This document shows positions 1-13,109 of a stretch of DNA of 64,000 nt, in pieces. Each line of letters begins with the position of its first letter. Position 1 is the stretch's first letter. Source of the DNA: Dactylellina haptotyla (lineage: Eukaryota > Ascomycota > Orbiliomycetes > Orbiliales > Orbiliaceae); the NCBI GenBank assembly GCA_031310005.1, contig CM062386.1, positions 868,001 through 932,000 of the forward strand, written 5' to 3'. The notes beneath the pieces are model-generated. The model saw nothing but the letters and a program-made list of their open reading frames with translations. It was not told the origin of the DNA and ran no database searches. Made by a program: the position numbers and the translations under genes.

Positions 1-626
1 GAAGAAGACATAGGTGAAGAACGAAGATACGGAGTTGGAGATGAAGAGTTTAAGGGAGAAGAGAAGAAGAAAAAGGGTATCGATTGAGAAGAGGATAGAA
101 AACTTTCTGTTTTTGTTTTACAAAGATGTATGATCCAAAAGAGAAAAAACCCAAAAAGGGAAACAAAAATAGATAGAGAAATGCGTCACCCATTTGGTGC
201 CCTCCCTTGTCGTCTTTTATTCGAGAAAGGCATAAAAGAACGAAGTTGAGGGGCGCCGTGGGTGGATTTGTTGGTGGGTTTTTGTGGGATATCCCCCGCG
301 TCTGGTTTAATACCGTAACCAGGTTGGGATTCCCCAATGACGGAATAACAACGATAACGAAAACAAGAGGACTCGCTAAATATCACAACATTTCGATCAA
401 GTGTGGCGGTTGATGGATTGAGAGACTGTTTATGCAGGGGTCTGTTGCATCGGAGAAGGTACGTGGGGTACCGAGGGGGTGTTAGGTGTGAGATGACCGT
501 TGGCGGGAGAGTTGAGGTTATGTGTCAGGTTTTCGTGCCGTCGTTGGGGCATCACCTGCTGAAGGAAAAGGTTTGCTGTGAATAGAAGACTGCTGCGGTA
601 GATGCATTAGCACGGCGTTAGGTTTG
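1..626. other. non-coding flank downstream of epl1
   Basis: No gene is recognised. The first 90 bases are strongly purine-rich on the plus strand (GAAGAAG-like), which on the minus strand is a CT-rich tract. The rest is the probable 3' UTR and downstream flank of epl1. A gene cut by the window edge cannot be excluded, but no family match is visible. Confidence 0.4.
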
Positions 627-2548
627 TTAAAATGCGATGTTGGCGTTGACGAACCTATCACGGTTGTACGCTTTTGCAATCGGAAACTCTTCTCGCTCTT
701 CGTCCGAGTCGTCGTGATCGAAGGCGTATCGGTCACGCAGTCTGTCGTCGATGAGCTCGTTGTCCTTAGCGTTTAGCGTCATACCACGGCGGTCTAGCAT
801 CAAGCGATTGTTTCGTCCGGTTCGAATACGGAACCTCGGAGCCTCCGATTCATCCTCTTCCTCACGCTTTCGTTTAGCTGGCAAGGGAGACGATGTCTGG
901 AAGGTTATCCGAGGCTGCAATGGTCCAGCCGAACGTGGGTTCGGCGAGGATGGTGATAATGATGGAGATGCGGAAGGTGGAGGGCTGAGAAGTTGACGGG
1001 CATAGTATGTCCGGACTTGTCTGAAGGGTTGAGGTTGGTCGGGAGGAGGGGTAAGCGGGGGCCGCTGGAATGCCTCGACTGTCTGATCGCGCCAACCAGC
1101 GTTGTTGAACTGTCTCTTCTTACGAGATTCTTGTACCATCTGCTGGATATTCTGGCGTCGTAGCTTGTGCAAGTCATCCAACTGTACCAAGTCTGCTTCT
1201 GGTGGCTTGAAGTCGTGCCTGGGGGCGGGCTTCGGTACTGGAGCGGGAGGTTGTTCGACGACACGTTTGCGAGGCTTATTGACCAAATCGTCGTCGTTAT
1301 CGACAATGTTGAAATCGCGCTTGTACTTCTTGAGCTTGAAGCGAGTGAAGTAGACCTTGGCCTCCAAGACCTGGTTGTCCTTCTTGCCGTCCTCTCGTAG
1401 CTGCACACATTTAGATAACGAACGGACTCTCTCCATATCGAGTCTGAGGCGCTTAAGCTTGTCGATACTCTGGGCGTCTGTCCGTCTGGTTTTGCGGGCG
1501 GGCCGGTGCTCTCTCCGTCTGAAACAAACGTACGGGTCACCATCGTCCTTATCGATCTGACCCTGTTCGAATTTGAGAGAGGGCATCAACGGTTTCCCGT
1601 TTCGTTTCGTCCTCCTCTGTTCCCACCAGGAGTATAGGTCCTTGGCGTAGGCGTTTTCGCCGAGTTTGGAGTCACTCTCGAAGGCAGCCTCCTCCATCTC
1701 CTCGTAGGTCATGAGGTGGATCGGAAGGTTCTCGTCCTCGTTAAGGCCGAGGAAGGGCTGCTTGAGCGAGGTGAGCATTTCATACTCGCTGATTGCCTCC
1801 TCGAACTTGTCCTCGGAGCACTGGGTGCTCTGGGACCGCTTCGAGTTGAACTGGGAGAGGTACTCGTCATCCTCCTCGTCGATGCAGTACAGGTTCCCGC
1901 TGGTGTCTTCGACCGTGGAGGAGAACCTGACGTAGGAGTGAGGGTGGGAGTAGACCTTTCGGTAGAGGTTATCATAGTTCCCTATGACTTTGGAGGCGTC
2001 CGGGGTTGGGATGAAGGCGGCCTGGACCTTTGTGCCGAGGGCGGCGGCATTCGCAGCGGAAATTGCAGCTTGTAAATGGTGTTCCTATATTTGGTGCGCC
2101 GTAATTAGCACGTGAATGTGTTGCGGTGTTGCAGGGCCGGGAATGTGTTGTTGCAGGGGGTGTGTGCCCGTTTGCCCGTTTGCTCGTTTGCAATTGCCCG
2201 AAGAGGCCAAGTGCAAAATTTTCAGCAGGCGTTCTGATTGGGCGTGTTGTTGTTTGTTTTGGGGAGGAGGCAAAGGGGGATGGGAGGAGTCATAACAAAA
2301 ATCGTATGGGGCAGAAGGACACAGGGGCGGTTCGGAGGAGAGACGGCGGATGAGATATCACAAGAAGTCGAATTAAAAAATGGAGAAAAATCGTAGGGAC
2401 TTACAATTTCCTCGGTGCGTTCGACGCCTGATTCTATTGTCGCGATGTGACGGGTGTCATCATCGGTGACATCGATCTGGCTGTCATCGATGACTTGAAG
2501 AGCAGCCTTGGTGGACAGCTTACGCTGTCGGAAGCGAGTAGCGGTCAT
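627..2548 (-). CDS. epl1: Enhancer of polycomb-like protein 1, NuA4 subunit
   Basis: Epl1 is the scaffold of the NuA4 and Piccolo histone H4/H2A acetyltransferase complexes in the nucleus; it binds Esa1 and Yng2 through its EPcA region. Two exons are seen: 2405-2548 (start MTATRFRQRKLSTKAALQV, the typical Epl1 N-terminus) and 627-2084. The 320-nt intron begins GTAAGT and ends ATATAG and keeps phase 0, joining ..RTEEI to EHHLQAAI. The join restores the conserved block with YDNLY, YVRFSSTVEDTSG and EEDDEYL. The predicted protein is about 533 residues. After the EPcA block come basic segments (KLKKYKRDFNIVD), a proline-rich stretch and an acidic, Arg-rich tail ending NANIAF. Family assignment is firm; the exact 3' end rests on the open frame. 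The gene stands alone, with over 2 kb of non-coding DNA on its 5' side. Confidence 0.93.
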
Positions 2549-2854
2549 GTTCAGATGAGACCGGTCGGGGGTTTAGAGGCAGATAAAACGACGAAAACCC
2601 GTCAAAAGACAACGGGAGAAAGACGACCATGGAGCGGAAGTTTACAAGAATCTCATGATGCGGGTTTCGTGCTTGGTTTCGCGGGTTCAAAGGGGGATAT
2701 TGATGCTCAAGATGTTCGGAGTCGGTGCGGGGATGAAGTTCGGTAGCCCCTTATTGTTGGGTTGTTCTGTGTATGGGCTGTCACAAGCAAACTCCCTTTC
2801 GTAGTATTTTCTTTCCTGCTGGCTTCGTCCCTCAGCGGGCTGGCTGGGTTGGGG

Positions 2855-2901
2855 GAGACTGGACTGGACTGGTTGGGTTGGGTTTGCTAGGTTGGGTCTG
2901 G
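2855..2901. repeat. imperfect pentanucleotide tandem tract
   Basis: Three GACTG-type units are followed by GGTTG units, then a short spacer and another GGTTGGG. It is simple-sequence DNA within the epl1 upstream region; no function is claimed. Confidence 0.6.
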
Positions 2902-3617
2902 TCACTTGGTTAGACTCTGCTCGCTTTTGCAACCAGAAAGAAAAACCCGCTGCCCAGCACTCCTCCTCCTCCTTGTTCGGTTCTGTTCCGTCTGGTGCTG
3001 CGGTGCTGCAGGTCGCCTCCTGTCTCGTTGCAGCCAGGCAATCAAACGGCAGCCCAGCCCGGTGCGAGCGTTTCTTCTTCCTTCTGGTGGTGGTGTGCCG
3101 GTGGGTTGAGGGGCTCGCTTGGGGGCCATTTCTGCCACTCTTGTCACTTTTGGGCCACTTTGGGCTCGGAATGTGACCCAAATGTCGCACCTTTCTTAGT
3201 GCCCGCGGCTCTGCCAGGGCGGCGTATTTCTGGTCCCAGCCCACACTCCACCTCAGCACGGCAAGGAATGCACAGCAACCACCCTCCCACATGCTCCCAG
3301 GACCGAGCCAGGATCCGAGCTGATGTTTGCATCCCATCCAGAAATTTTTAAAAAGAGAAATCCTGCCAGGATGGGCAAGGTTTCTTTCCTGCTCGCTGTG
3401 TGCGTGCGTAGACCTGCTCCCTCCGTCCTTCGTTTGTGCTGCCCAAAATCCATGGTGCATGTGCATGATGGTATACTCTGAGTAAAGGCCGTCATCTACC
3501 TACGCCTTGTGTACATGTTCCGTGCATGGAACTAGACAGTTAACGTTCTGGTACGCACCGATATTTTCTTCAGCACACCCTCTCGATTGTGGTTCAATAG
3601 TTCTATCTCTTGTGTAC

Positions 3618-3739
3618 TTTTTTTTTTTTTTTCCTTTCTCCTTCTGCACTAAACGAAGCCGGTCAGAGAAAAAAAAAAATTTTACTTTCCAAGTCAACAA
3701 TAATTCGATTCGATTTTTCATTTTTTTTTTTTTTTTTTT
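3618..3739. repeat. two long homopolymer T tracts
   Basis: A run of about 15 T (3618-3632) and a run of 19 T (3721-3739) flank a short mixed segment that also contains a run of A. Tracts like these may act as nucleosome-depleting promoter DNA; that is inference. Confidence 0.6.
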
Positions 3740-4933
3740 CACATCAATTGAATCCTCAAACTAACCTTTTCAAACACGGGATAGAACAGCCAACGTGGCT
3801 CAATGGCTCTCTTCCATCGAATCTCCAAAAGAATATTTGGGAACTTCTAGAAATACACATCCCGGCCATTCAAACATGCACATTCCGTCACAATGAGCAG
3901 GATTTCCCATGGATATTTCCCATGTCCTGTTTTGTGTTCGAGGTAACATCCTGGGCACTCCGTGAAAAATTAAGTTAGTTCATTCGCGACGGTTTGATTT
4001 GATTGGCCTTGGGATCTACCAGCTTATCCCGCCCCACTCCTGCTCTTTTTCTCTCGTTATCGAAAGAAATGGAAGAGGAACCATCCTTTCGAAAGTGATA
4101 AGGAAGATCTTGATGCGGTTTTCCTCTAACTGAAAAAGGGCGCCTAGTCAAATTCTCTCCGTCAATAAGCGTTGGGCTTTTTGCATTAGTCTCACAGCGT
4201 ACATAATGCTAAAGACTGTTTTGAGTACTTTGCATCTGTAGACCTTTTTCGTCAACTGAAAGGTAGACGCAACCATTGGCAGTAGGAATAGCCAAAAAAC
4301 TAGCAGTCTAATGGAGCAATTCCATGACTCGCTTTGCTCTCTGCAGAAAGTCTCAAATTGACTGAAGTTTTTTTTTTTTTTCGAAGTTTATCTCCTTGCA
4401 ACGTAAACAAAGAAAAACGTCGGGACGGTAACGTGACTTTTGTTCGTTAATTCCAAGCATCCGAAAGAAGATGCATAACCGAGACACTCTGCAGGCGCCA
4501 TTTTCTGAGATTTCTCGCAGCCTGTCAGTTTGCTTTTCATGCGAATCTGAATCTAGCAGGCGGACAGATCGGATCCTGCCGATGGCTTGAGACCGGAGTT
4601 CCGAACAGCTCTAGAAAAATAAGTGATACGTGCGGGTGACGAAAATATAGAAACCTTTGGGTTTTCCTTTGAATTTCAAAGAAAACGGGTCTTTGCATGT
4701 AATCTTACCACGCCGCAACCAACCCGACCAAAAAAATCCAACACTTCCCGTTCGAAAACAACCAACGACGAAATTCCGGCCGGTGTAACCCCACATTTTT
4801 CGCCCGACCCAACTAGCCTGTAACCACTGGTCGGTGCAAGTCGTATCCCAATTTAAGCTTATTTCGGTACCCTCCCTCCTTCAAAACAAGAAAAAGAAAA
4901 AGACCCGTCCCGACAGTTTTTCTTAAAAAGAAA

Positions 4934-6342
4934 ATGACTTCGGCTCCAAGCGATCTGTATGCACAATGCCTGGAAACGGCAAAGTTCATCCAGGACCGGG
5001 TTCCGAAGGAACTAAGAGTTCCAGAAGTCGGCGTTATCTGCGGCTCGGGTCTCGGAGGTCTGGCTGAGACCGTCGAGGAAGGCGGTCGGGTTGATATCAG
5101 TTACTCTGAGATTCCGAACTTTGCTCAGTCGACAGGTAATATGCCCTCATGCATCGTCCTTCCCCTCGTATAGGAGGTGGTGGCTTCGGTTGTTTGGATT
5201 GTTTCGTAGCTTGATAGAATCGCATGATGTTGACGTGATGGTGAAATTCCAGTACAGGGCCATGCTGGAAAATTGGTGTTCGGGTATCTGGGTGAAAGCA
5301 AGACACCGTCGGTGTTGATGGTCGGTCGTGTCCAGTAAGCCCATGCCATTCCCTGTTGCTCATGATTTCGAGGATCACTAAATCGAACGGCGATTAGTTT
5401 CTACGAGGGCCACAATATCGACAAGACCGCCTTCCCAGTCCGAGTGCTAAAGTTACTCGGCGTCAAAGTTATCGTCGGTAAGTTAGTTCCACATTGATAC
5501 GGCGGTTGGATATTCTGACCTAGATATTCTATAGTTACAAATGCTGCTGGTGGCTTGAATCCCGACTTCCGAGTTGGTGATATTTGCGTTCTGAATGATG
5601 TAAGGAACTCGGTTCTTGATGTCTGATAATATATAGTCACGCCCAACGCTAACAAAATGCCCCAATAGCATATTAACCTCCCCGGTCTCGCGGGTATCCA
5701 CCCTCTCCGTGGTCCCAACTGCGAGGAATTCGGTCCTCGATTCCCTCCTCTATCAGATGCATACGATCTCGAACTCCGTAAATTTGTTCATCTCGCCTAC
5801 AAGAAGCTCCAACTGTCGATACCTACCAGAAGACTACACGAGGGCGTCTACGCCTTCGTCAGTGGACCAAGGTAAGCCTATTATTCCCTAGCAACCAACC
5901 CGAACAGTTAGTTCCCTTACTAATCCTCGGCAAACCAGCTTCGAGACTCGAGCAGAATGCCGAATGCTCCGCACAATGGGCGCCGACGTCGTGGGCATGA
6001 GCACCGTTCCTGAGATCATTGTCGCCAGGCACGCCGGCATGAGAGTATTGGCCATGAGCCTGGTTACCAACCAGGCTGTGTTGGAACCCGGTCCCCGTGG
6101 CGATGCTCAGATCGAGGGCGACATCCAGAAGATCATGGAAGCAGGAGCTGCCAACCATTTGGAAGTTTTGGAAGCCGGCCAGATGGCAGCAAATGATATG
6201 CAGGTGAGTTTGCATAGTTCCTCCGCCCTCCACTAGTTTTAAATACTAACACCGGAAAATGTAGAATTTGGTTCGATTGGTTGTGGATGAACTCCCAAGC
6301 ATCAGTGAGAGGCGACCACTTCCAGTTGAGGAACAGCAGTAG
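4934..6342 (+). CDS. purine nucleoside phosphorylase
   Basis: This is a trimeric-type PNP (EC 2.4.2.1), which splits inosine or guanosine with phosphate to the free base and ribose-1-phosphate in purine salvage. I join seven exons: 4934-5135, 5253-5334, 5398-5477, 5535-5599, 5669-5871, 5939-6203 and 6265-6342. All use GT-AG sites and all phases agree, giving 324 residues, the usual family length. Motifs in order are CGSGLGGL (phosphate loop, about residue 37), [34 protein letters not shown] with the catalytic-site Glu, [15 protein letters not shown] with the base-binding Asn, and [10 protein letters not shown] with the ribose-contacting His. The first ATG gives [11 protein letters not shown], followed by the expected helix. 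Nothing is truncated. The ortholog is Pnp1 of yeast. No linked pathway gene is nearby. Confidence 0.95.
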
Positions 6343-7739
6343 AAACATTCGTGTATGTATTCGAATTTTGTGTAAATATAGGCGATAGAGTACATAGAGC
6401 ACGAACAGAAGAAAGCCTAGAGGTTTCTTGATTCCAAATTTCAGGTTTCAAGCTTGGAATTACATTTTACAGTTTAGTTGGTTAGTGCAGTTCTTACATG
6501 TCTCATAGAGACATACGAATTGATCGCGTGAGTCGAAAGTGCAACACCTCAAATATGGTCTACAAAAGGAAGCGAAGAGAGGTTTCTACGCACAAATATA
6601 TTCGTAAAAGCGGACTGCTTAATTACATCATACCACATTTTTAGTATCACAAGCCAATTAAATTCATCTCCAAGATTCTGTGGAGCACCCACAGTCCGTG
6701 CGCACCTCGCCTCGCTTCAGAACTCTTTATTATTGGTATCCCCGTGCCGCTACGCAATTAAAGTGAGGCTCTCCACACTAATGAAGACCGATGATCTTGG
6801 TTAATTTCCGATCAGTGCCTTTACAGCCACGATATAGATACAGCCAATCGGGTTGGCAGCAGCATCGTCTTTTTTGTATGGACCCAAATTTGCCAAATTA
6901 TAAAGGGCATTACCGCGTATATGTACTTTAGCCAATGTTTCGTGTTGTGAAGGATCAAGATGATAAACATCACGGCTCCAGTCTAAGCACAAGTGCTGAA
7001 CGTGAAAATCAGTTCTGCTGTTAAAAATTGCCGAAAGAAAGGTTGTGTTTACTCTGAAGTCTCCGAAAGCCGCCTGCCTTCCGGGATAGAAGGTTCGAGG
7101 TGCTCATGCATGCAAGCTGCATACATAGGTAGAATCGTATCGTAATGATAATTTTATTGCTCAGAACCGAGGTTTATTTCGGTAATTATAAATAGCCTGG
7201 TACACCATAGTATCCTCTAGTTCGATGATGTAATATAATTTCTTACTTAATGCAGAATATAAGATTCCTCGTTGATAACGAGAGGTGAGGACCTAGGTAT
7301 ACGTATATACACATCAAAGTCGCGATTGATGTAGACAAAATGTTAGGCATTCCGAGCCGATCCTGCACATCTGCATCTAGCAATTTAGAAATAACAGAAT
7401 TACACGGATCTTTCAGAATAATAAGAAAATACCTAGTACCTTCTGTTCCTATAATTTAGCCTTTTAGTTAACTCCACACTAATGATAATCACATCCTTAT
7501 GACTACAGAGACACGCGACTCCTTAAGCAGCAAGACAGTTGGAGTGATGTTGTAATTTGAACCAGTCTGTGTTGCAACCCAAACAAGCTTCTAACCGCAA
7601 CTCGTAAAATCCAACCTCATATGGTCAAACATGTAGAATCCCAGCACCATGACTAACCTGCCCTATAATTCACCCATCCTACCTTAAGCCCCCAGCTCCA
7701 GCACTCCAGACCCCATATAATTACAACATCACCATCGAT
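6343..7739. other. 1.4 kb intergenic region between PNP and kae1
   Basis: This AT-rich DNA separates two plus-strand genes. It holds the PNP 3' UTR and the kae1 promoter. No conserved protein, tRNA or repeat was seen on either strand. Confidence 0.5.
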
Positions 7740-9191
<1,452 letters not shown>

Positions 9192-9377
9192 GTTGTGGAA
9201 ATTGCATGATATTGACGGAGAAGAGTTGGAGACACGTTTTCCAATTCATCTTGTATGAATACGCTAAATATACCCCCGGAAATATATTATTTTACAAAAA
9301 TATGAACAAAAGGATGCAGGCTATGAAAGCACATATGCCTTTAGGAAGAAATCAATATTCTAAAGTTGAAAGACAAA

Positions 9378-11012
9378 CTACGAGGGATTATTTGCGTCCT
9401 GTTCCCGCGGAGAACGGGTAGGTTCCCTTATTGGAACGCTTCTCATTGATATTTTTGACCTATAAGGTGCATTCACCCAGTCATTTGGTCTCACGTATTC
9501 CCCATGTATATTAAACGGAGATGCTCGAATGTACGAGCTTACGTTATCCCATTTTCTCAGCTCTTCTATATACCCTGCCACTTGACCTAGCGCATCGTCT
9601 GTTTCCTCATGGTGCAATTGCATAGTATACTCTGGAACCTCAATTAAGTTATGCGGCTCAGTCGCCGCTTTTTCACAAGTATCATCTAGAAGGACGGTGT
9701 TTGTTTGGTCGAACACTATCTGTGATCCATTCATTGTCGCACTCTTGTTTAGTCGATCCCAGACCTTAGAGAGACGTTTGAAAGAGGAAACGTTTGAGTA
9801 CAATAAGTTCGAAGGAATGTCCATGTCCTCGCGAGTAAAGATGTCCAGAATCATATCGCGGTACTTTGCAGGGAAAATAGCCTTAGAAAGCACCAAAATG
9901 GTTTTCGGCATGGCAGAAGAAAATATTATGACTTCGTGTTCCTGAAAGATATAATTTAAAAACGGCCGTAGATTTCGTCGTTCCATTGGACTCAGTTTGT
10001 CTTTGGTGCCATTTGGGGATATTTTACGACAGAGGAGTGTTCCGTTGAGGTCTAAAGCGACCAGAAGACGTCGTTTATCCGGATTTTCGACGAGCTTTGC
10101 CGGGACTTCGGCTGTCTTGAGGTATTCTAGGGTTGGTTTTGGGGGCGGAAGTTTGATTTCCTTGTCCTGGCGGCGGGTTGGACCAGTGGCAAAGAAAGGC
10201 GCTTCCTTGGGTGGTGGAGGTATACTCTTCTGCACCTGCTGGGATCTAAAGCCTGTGAGCCGACGGTTATCTTCGCTTTTTGGCACTGGTGGTCGTTGAG
10301 GTTTTGAGTTCCAATCTGGTACCCAAGGCTTTTTGGGCGTCGGTGCATAACTTGATGGACTAGTTGTATATTGACGCTTTGAGATATGACCTATGTGGGG
10401 AACCTGATAAGCAGGTTGTGCAAAAGGTAAAGGTAAAGCCATCGGCGGTAAAGCATATCCAGAATTAAACCAAGACTGATAACTAGTTGGTGGTTGAAAA
10501 TGTGGCAACGCGGGTCCTGCTGGTAATATATTATTGTGAATATATGGATAAGAAGCTGTAGGAAAGACCCCAGTATGCGCAGGCCCGGCGAACTCCTGGA
10601 TTTCCGAAGATTGCCAAAACTCGCCTGGCAAGCGACCTAACATAGAACCTTCACCAAGATGCTGCCCAGGTAAAGATGTCTGCGGGTGCTGCCAGGGGTT
10701 TGAATGGGAATTTGTTTGCACATCTTGAATCAAAGGTTCATTAGCTGATGGAGCTTCGAGGCCCCGGCTCTCTTGGCATGGAGCTTGTTGGTTTTTCTTA
10801 TTCTTCCTCCATTTCTTCCTCTTATTTGCGTTCTTCTTAGTTGTAGTTTGAGCGTCAACCGCGGCGACAACACCAATGCTTTGTTCATTCATCGTATTGT
10901 AAGGTGGTAGAGATTTGGCATATCGGATCGGATTCGAATCATAGGGATGGGATTGAGGGCTCCGGTAACTGTGCGTGAGCCTGTGAGAAGAATAGGTAAA
11001 CTGCGGAGGCAT
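9378..11012 (-). CDS. FCP1-homology (HAD) domain protein with low-complexity N-terminus
   Basis: This is a single-exon protein of 544 residues. Residues 1 to about 300 are rich in Pro, Gln, Ser and Asn, with one basic patch (KKNANKRKKWRKNKKN) that could act as a nuclear signal. Residues about 310-500 form an FCP1/NIF-type HAD domain. Motif I reads LDLNGTLL: nucleophile Asp321 is present, but the usual second Asp is Asn323. Motif II is IIFSSA, and the late acidic motif is LLDDT (Asp443-Asp444). Known family: FCP1-like phosphatases of the CTD, Nem1 and Tim50 type. I recall fungal FCP1-domain proteins of unknown substrate with a similar DLNGT motif. The substrate cannot be read from sequence. 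Without the acid/base Asp, activity may be weak, altered or lost. It is tail-to-tail with kae1 and head-to-head with rrp36 (579 nt). Confidence 0.8.
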   Translation of the reverse strand: MPPQFTYSSHRLTHSYRSPQSHPYDSNPIRYAKSLPPYNTMNEQSIGVVAAVDAQTTTKKNANKRKKWRKNKKNQQAPCQESRGLEAPSANEPLIQDVQTNSHSNPWQHPQTSLPGQHLGEGSMLGRLPGEFWQSSEIQEFAGPAHTGVFPTASYPYIHNNILPAGPALPHFQPPTSYQSWFNSGYALPPMALPLPFAQPAYQVPHIGHISKRQYTTSPSSYAPTPKKPWVPDWNSKPQRPPVPKSEDNRRLTGFRSQQVQKSIPPPPKEAPFFATGPTRRQDKEIKLPPPKPTLEYLKTAEVPAKLVENPDKRRLLVALDLNGTLLCRKISPNGTKDKLSPMERRNLRPFLNYIFQEHEVIIFSSAMPKTILVLSKAIFPAKYRDMILDIFTREDMDIPSNLLYSNVSSFKRLSKVWDRLNKSATMNGSQIVFDQTNTVLLDDTCEKAATEPHNLIEVPEYTMQLHHEETDDALGQVAGYIEELRKWDNVSSYIRASPFNIHGEYVRPNDWVNAPYRSKISMRSVPIREPTRSPREQDANNPS

Positions 11013-11591
11013 TGCAATTTGGTATCCTTTAGTTAGCCTTAAACAGTGCTTGACGGCCTAGAGTCCAGAAAAGATAGTGTGCTCGGGATAGACTACCTTC
11101 TCGCCGTAAGAAAAGGTCCTGGAGAAAATAAAACTAGCAGAAGACCTGCTAAACCTGGAGAGTAGAGTCTGAATCGTGGTATAGGGGAGCAGGAATCTCT
11201 GCTCTCAGCGGCCCAGTGAATGAGATGCGAGTGGATCGAGGGTAGATAACGCGGTACTGTAGGGTAAGCGGGGCCGATGTTGCTGGTACCGTTGACTTTG
11301 ATGATGATGATGATGATGATGAAGATGAAGCTGGGAGAGGTTGAAGGTTGCAGGCCAAATGAGTCGCTGCTTTTCGGTGGTGCGCCACAGCAGGGCCCAG
11401 CGGCAGGTTTTGCGCCTCGCCACCGCGCAGCAGGGAAACCGCAGCCGGCTTTTCTGCGGCTTAAAATTCTAAATCTCAACTTAAGCGGCAGCGCTAAAGC
11501 GACCCGACGACTTGCGAAACCATCCTTCTTTTCTTAACATCGACGGGGACCGGCATCGCCAAACGGACTGAGTTTCAAATTCGGCGCCACC
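11013..11591. other. divergent promoter region of the FCP1-like gene and rrp36
   Basis: These 579 nt separate two divergently transcribed genes. They contain a GAT microsatellite (about 11299-11330). No further gene is seen. Confidence 0.5.
11299..11330. repeat. GAT trinucleotide microsatellite
   Basis: About eight tandem GAT units, with a GAA interruption near the right end, lie in the promoter region between two divergent genes. It is likely to be polymorphic in length. Confidence 0.75.
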
Positions 11592-13109
11592 ATGTCGAGC
11601 AGACGCGTTCAGGTTCGCTACGAAGATAGTGACATCGAGGAGGATGCGCACGATTGGTCGGACGACGCCGAAGGGGATGTCGGCGAGTCCTCAGACTCGG
11701 ATACGCCGTCTGAGCAGCAACCTGCTGCAAAGACTCGGAAAGTGGGGGCTACTACGAGAGAGGTACGGAGTACGTCTATTATGGAACTTTCGCACGCCTA
11801 AACTACGGGGTCAGACACTGACGATTGGCATGTTACAGCTGAGCGACGAGGACGATGCATCAGACGACTCGGATGGCCCGAGAAACTTGATCGGCGAAGA
11901 GATAGACGCATCCCCAGAAAGCGAGGATGACGACTCCTCCGAGGAAGACGTTGCAGCCAACATCGCCAGTATCTCATTCGGAGCGCTCGCCAAAGCACAA
12001 CGGTCACTCAAGAGGAAACGAAATGAACCAGAGGACGGATCAGATAACGATGAGGCTGCTCGAGGGGATTTATCAAATAGCAAAGGCCCACGGGACACTG
12101 CTCGATTGGCAGAGATCAAGGGTCAGCTAAAAGCCCTTTCTGCTGACTCCAAGAGCTCGTTCGCCGAGAGCCTAAGGAAAGCACGAGAAAAACGCAAAGA
12201 GAAGGAGTCTCGAGAACCAATGTCAAGATCAAGCAAGCATGCACCAACAGAAATGTCTTCCAAGAAAGCAGTGTCTCGCCGACGCATAGTGGTCGATCTG
12301 CCGGCCGACACCACTAGGGACCCACGGTTCGATCGGATAGGAGGATCTGGGATCCCAGACGACAGCAAGATCGAAAGAAACTACGCCTTCTTGGACGAGT
12401 ACCGAGATTCGGAAATCAAAACATTGCGTCAGGAGGTGGCGAAAGAAAAAAACCCGATTCGCAAAGAACAGCTACAAAAGACGCTGCAATCTCTTGTGAG
12501 TGGAGCCTATTTTGCTTGATATTATCCTCTTGTTGTTCAGCCACGTCGGTCGGCTGAAAGGGTGGGCCCACAAGAAAAATACGATGCTGACGTTTTTGAT
12601 GGTTTTTTCCCGCCAAATAGGAATCGAAGAGAGAGGCGAAGAAGCGAAGGCAGGATCACGACAAGATCCTTGCAGAACACAAAAAGAAAGAACGGGAGGC
12701 CATCAAGGAAGGCAAAAAGCCATTCTACCTGAAGAAATGTACGTATATGCACCCAATTGGCTCGGTAGAATTGCTCGCGCGCGAGATCCTACTTTTCCTC
12801 AATTGCTTCCCCATTCTTTCATTTTTAATTTTTGCCTGCAATATATATTTTTTTATATTGCCTGGGGAAAAGCCGAAAATCCCACGACCCCAAGCAGGAA
12901 GAACCTCGCCGAATTAAAAGGTGACTAACGAGAATTGTCTTTCTTGGAATGCAGCCGACCAAAAGAAACTCATTTTAACAACTCAATTCGCAAACATGGG
13001 TGAGAGGCAGAGATCGCGAGTCATCGAGAAGAAGAGGAAGAAGATCGCGGGCAAAGAAAAGAAACGTTTGCCATGGTCTAGACGAACAGCGGCTGGCCCA
13101 GAAGATTAG
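11592..13109 (+). CDS. rrp36: rRNA biogenesis protein Rrp36
   Basis: Rrp36 is a nucleolar component of the 90S pre-ribosome, needed for early pre-rRNA cleavages leading to 18S rRNA. Four exons join in phase: 11592-11762, 11839-12495, 12621-12738 and 12955-13109, for 366 residues. The N-terminal third is strongly acidic (repeated Asp/Glu/Ser). The conserved core follows: SISFGALAKAQRSL, then RRRIVVDLPADTTRDPRFD, NYAFLDEYRDSEIKTLR and a long basic helix (KRRQDHDKILAEHKKKER). The end is the family signature KKPFYLKK-SDQKKL, with a Lys/Arg-rich tail. The start ATG sits in a CACC-ATG context. Exon 3-4 joining is supported by uninterrupted family sequence across the junction. It is head-to-head with the FCP1-like gene. 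Confidence 0.93.

Larger units (their letters stand above)
2549..4933. other. 2.4 kb intergenic region between epl1 and the PNP gene
   Basis: This holds the divergent upstream regions of epl1 (minus) and the nucleoside phosphorylase gene (plus). No coding family is recognised. Low-complexity features are visible: an imperfect GGACT/GGTTG tandem tract at about 2855-2900, T runs at 3618-3632 and 3721-3739, and another T run near 4370-4381. Confidence 0.5.

Noticed and set aside
2687-3466. 259-codon minus-strand open frame upstream of epl1
   Set aside because: Composition is simple and irregular, there is no domain or family motif, and it overlaps several equally open frames on the other strand.
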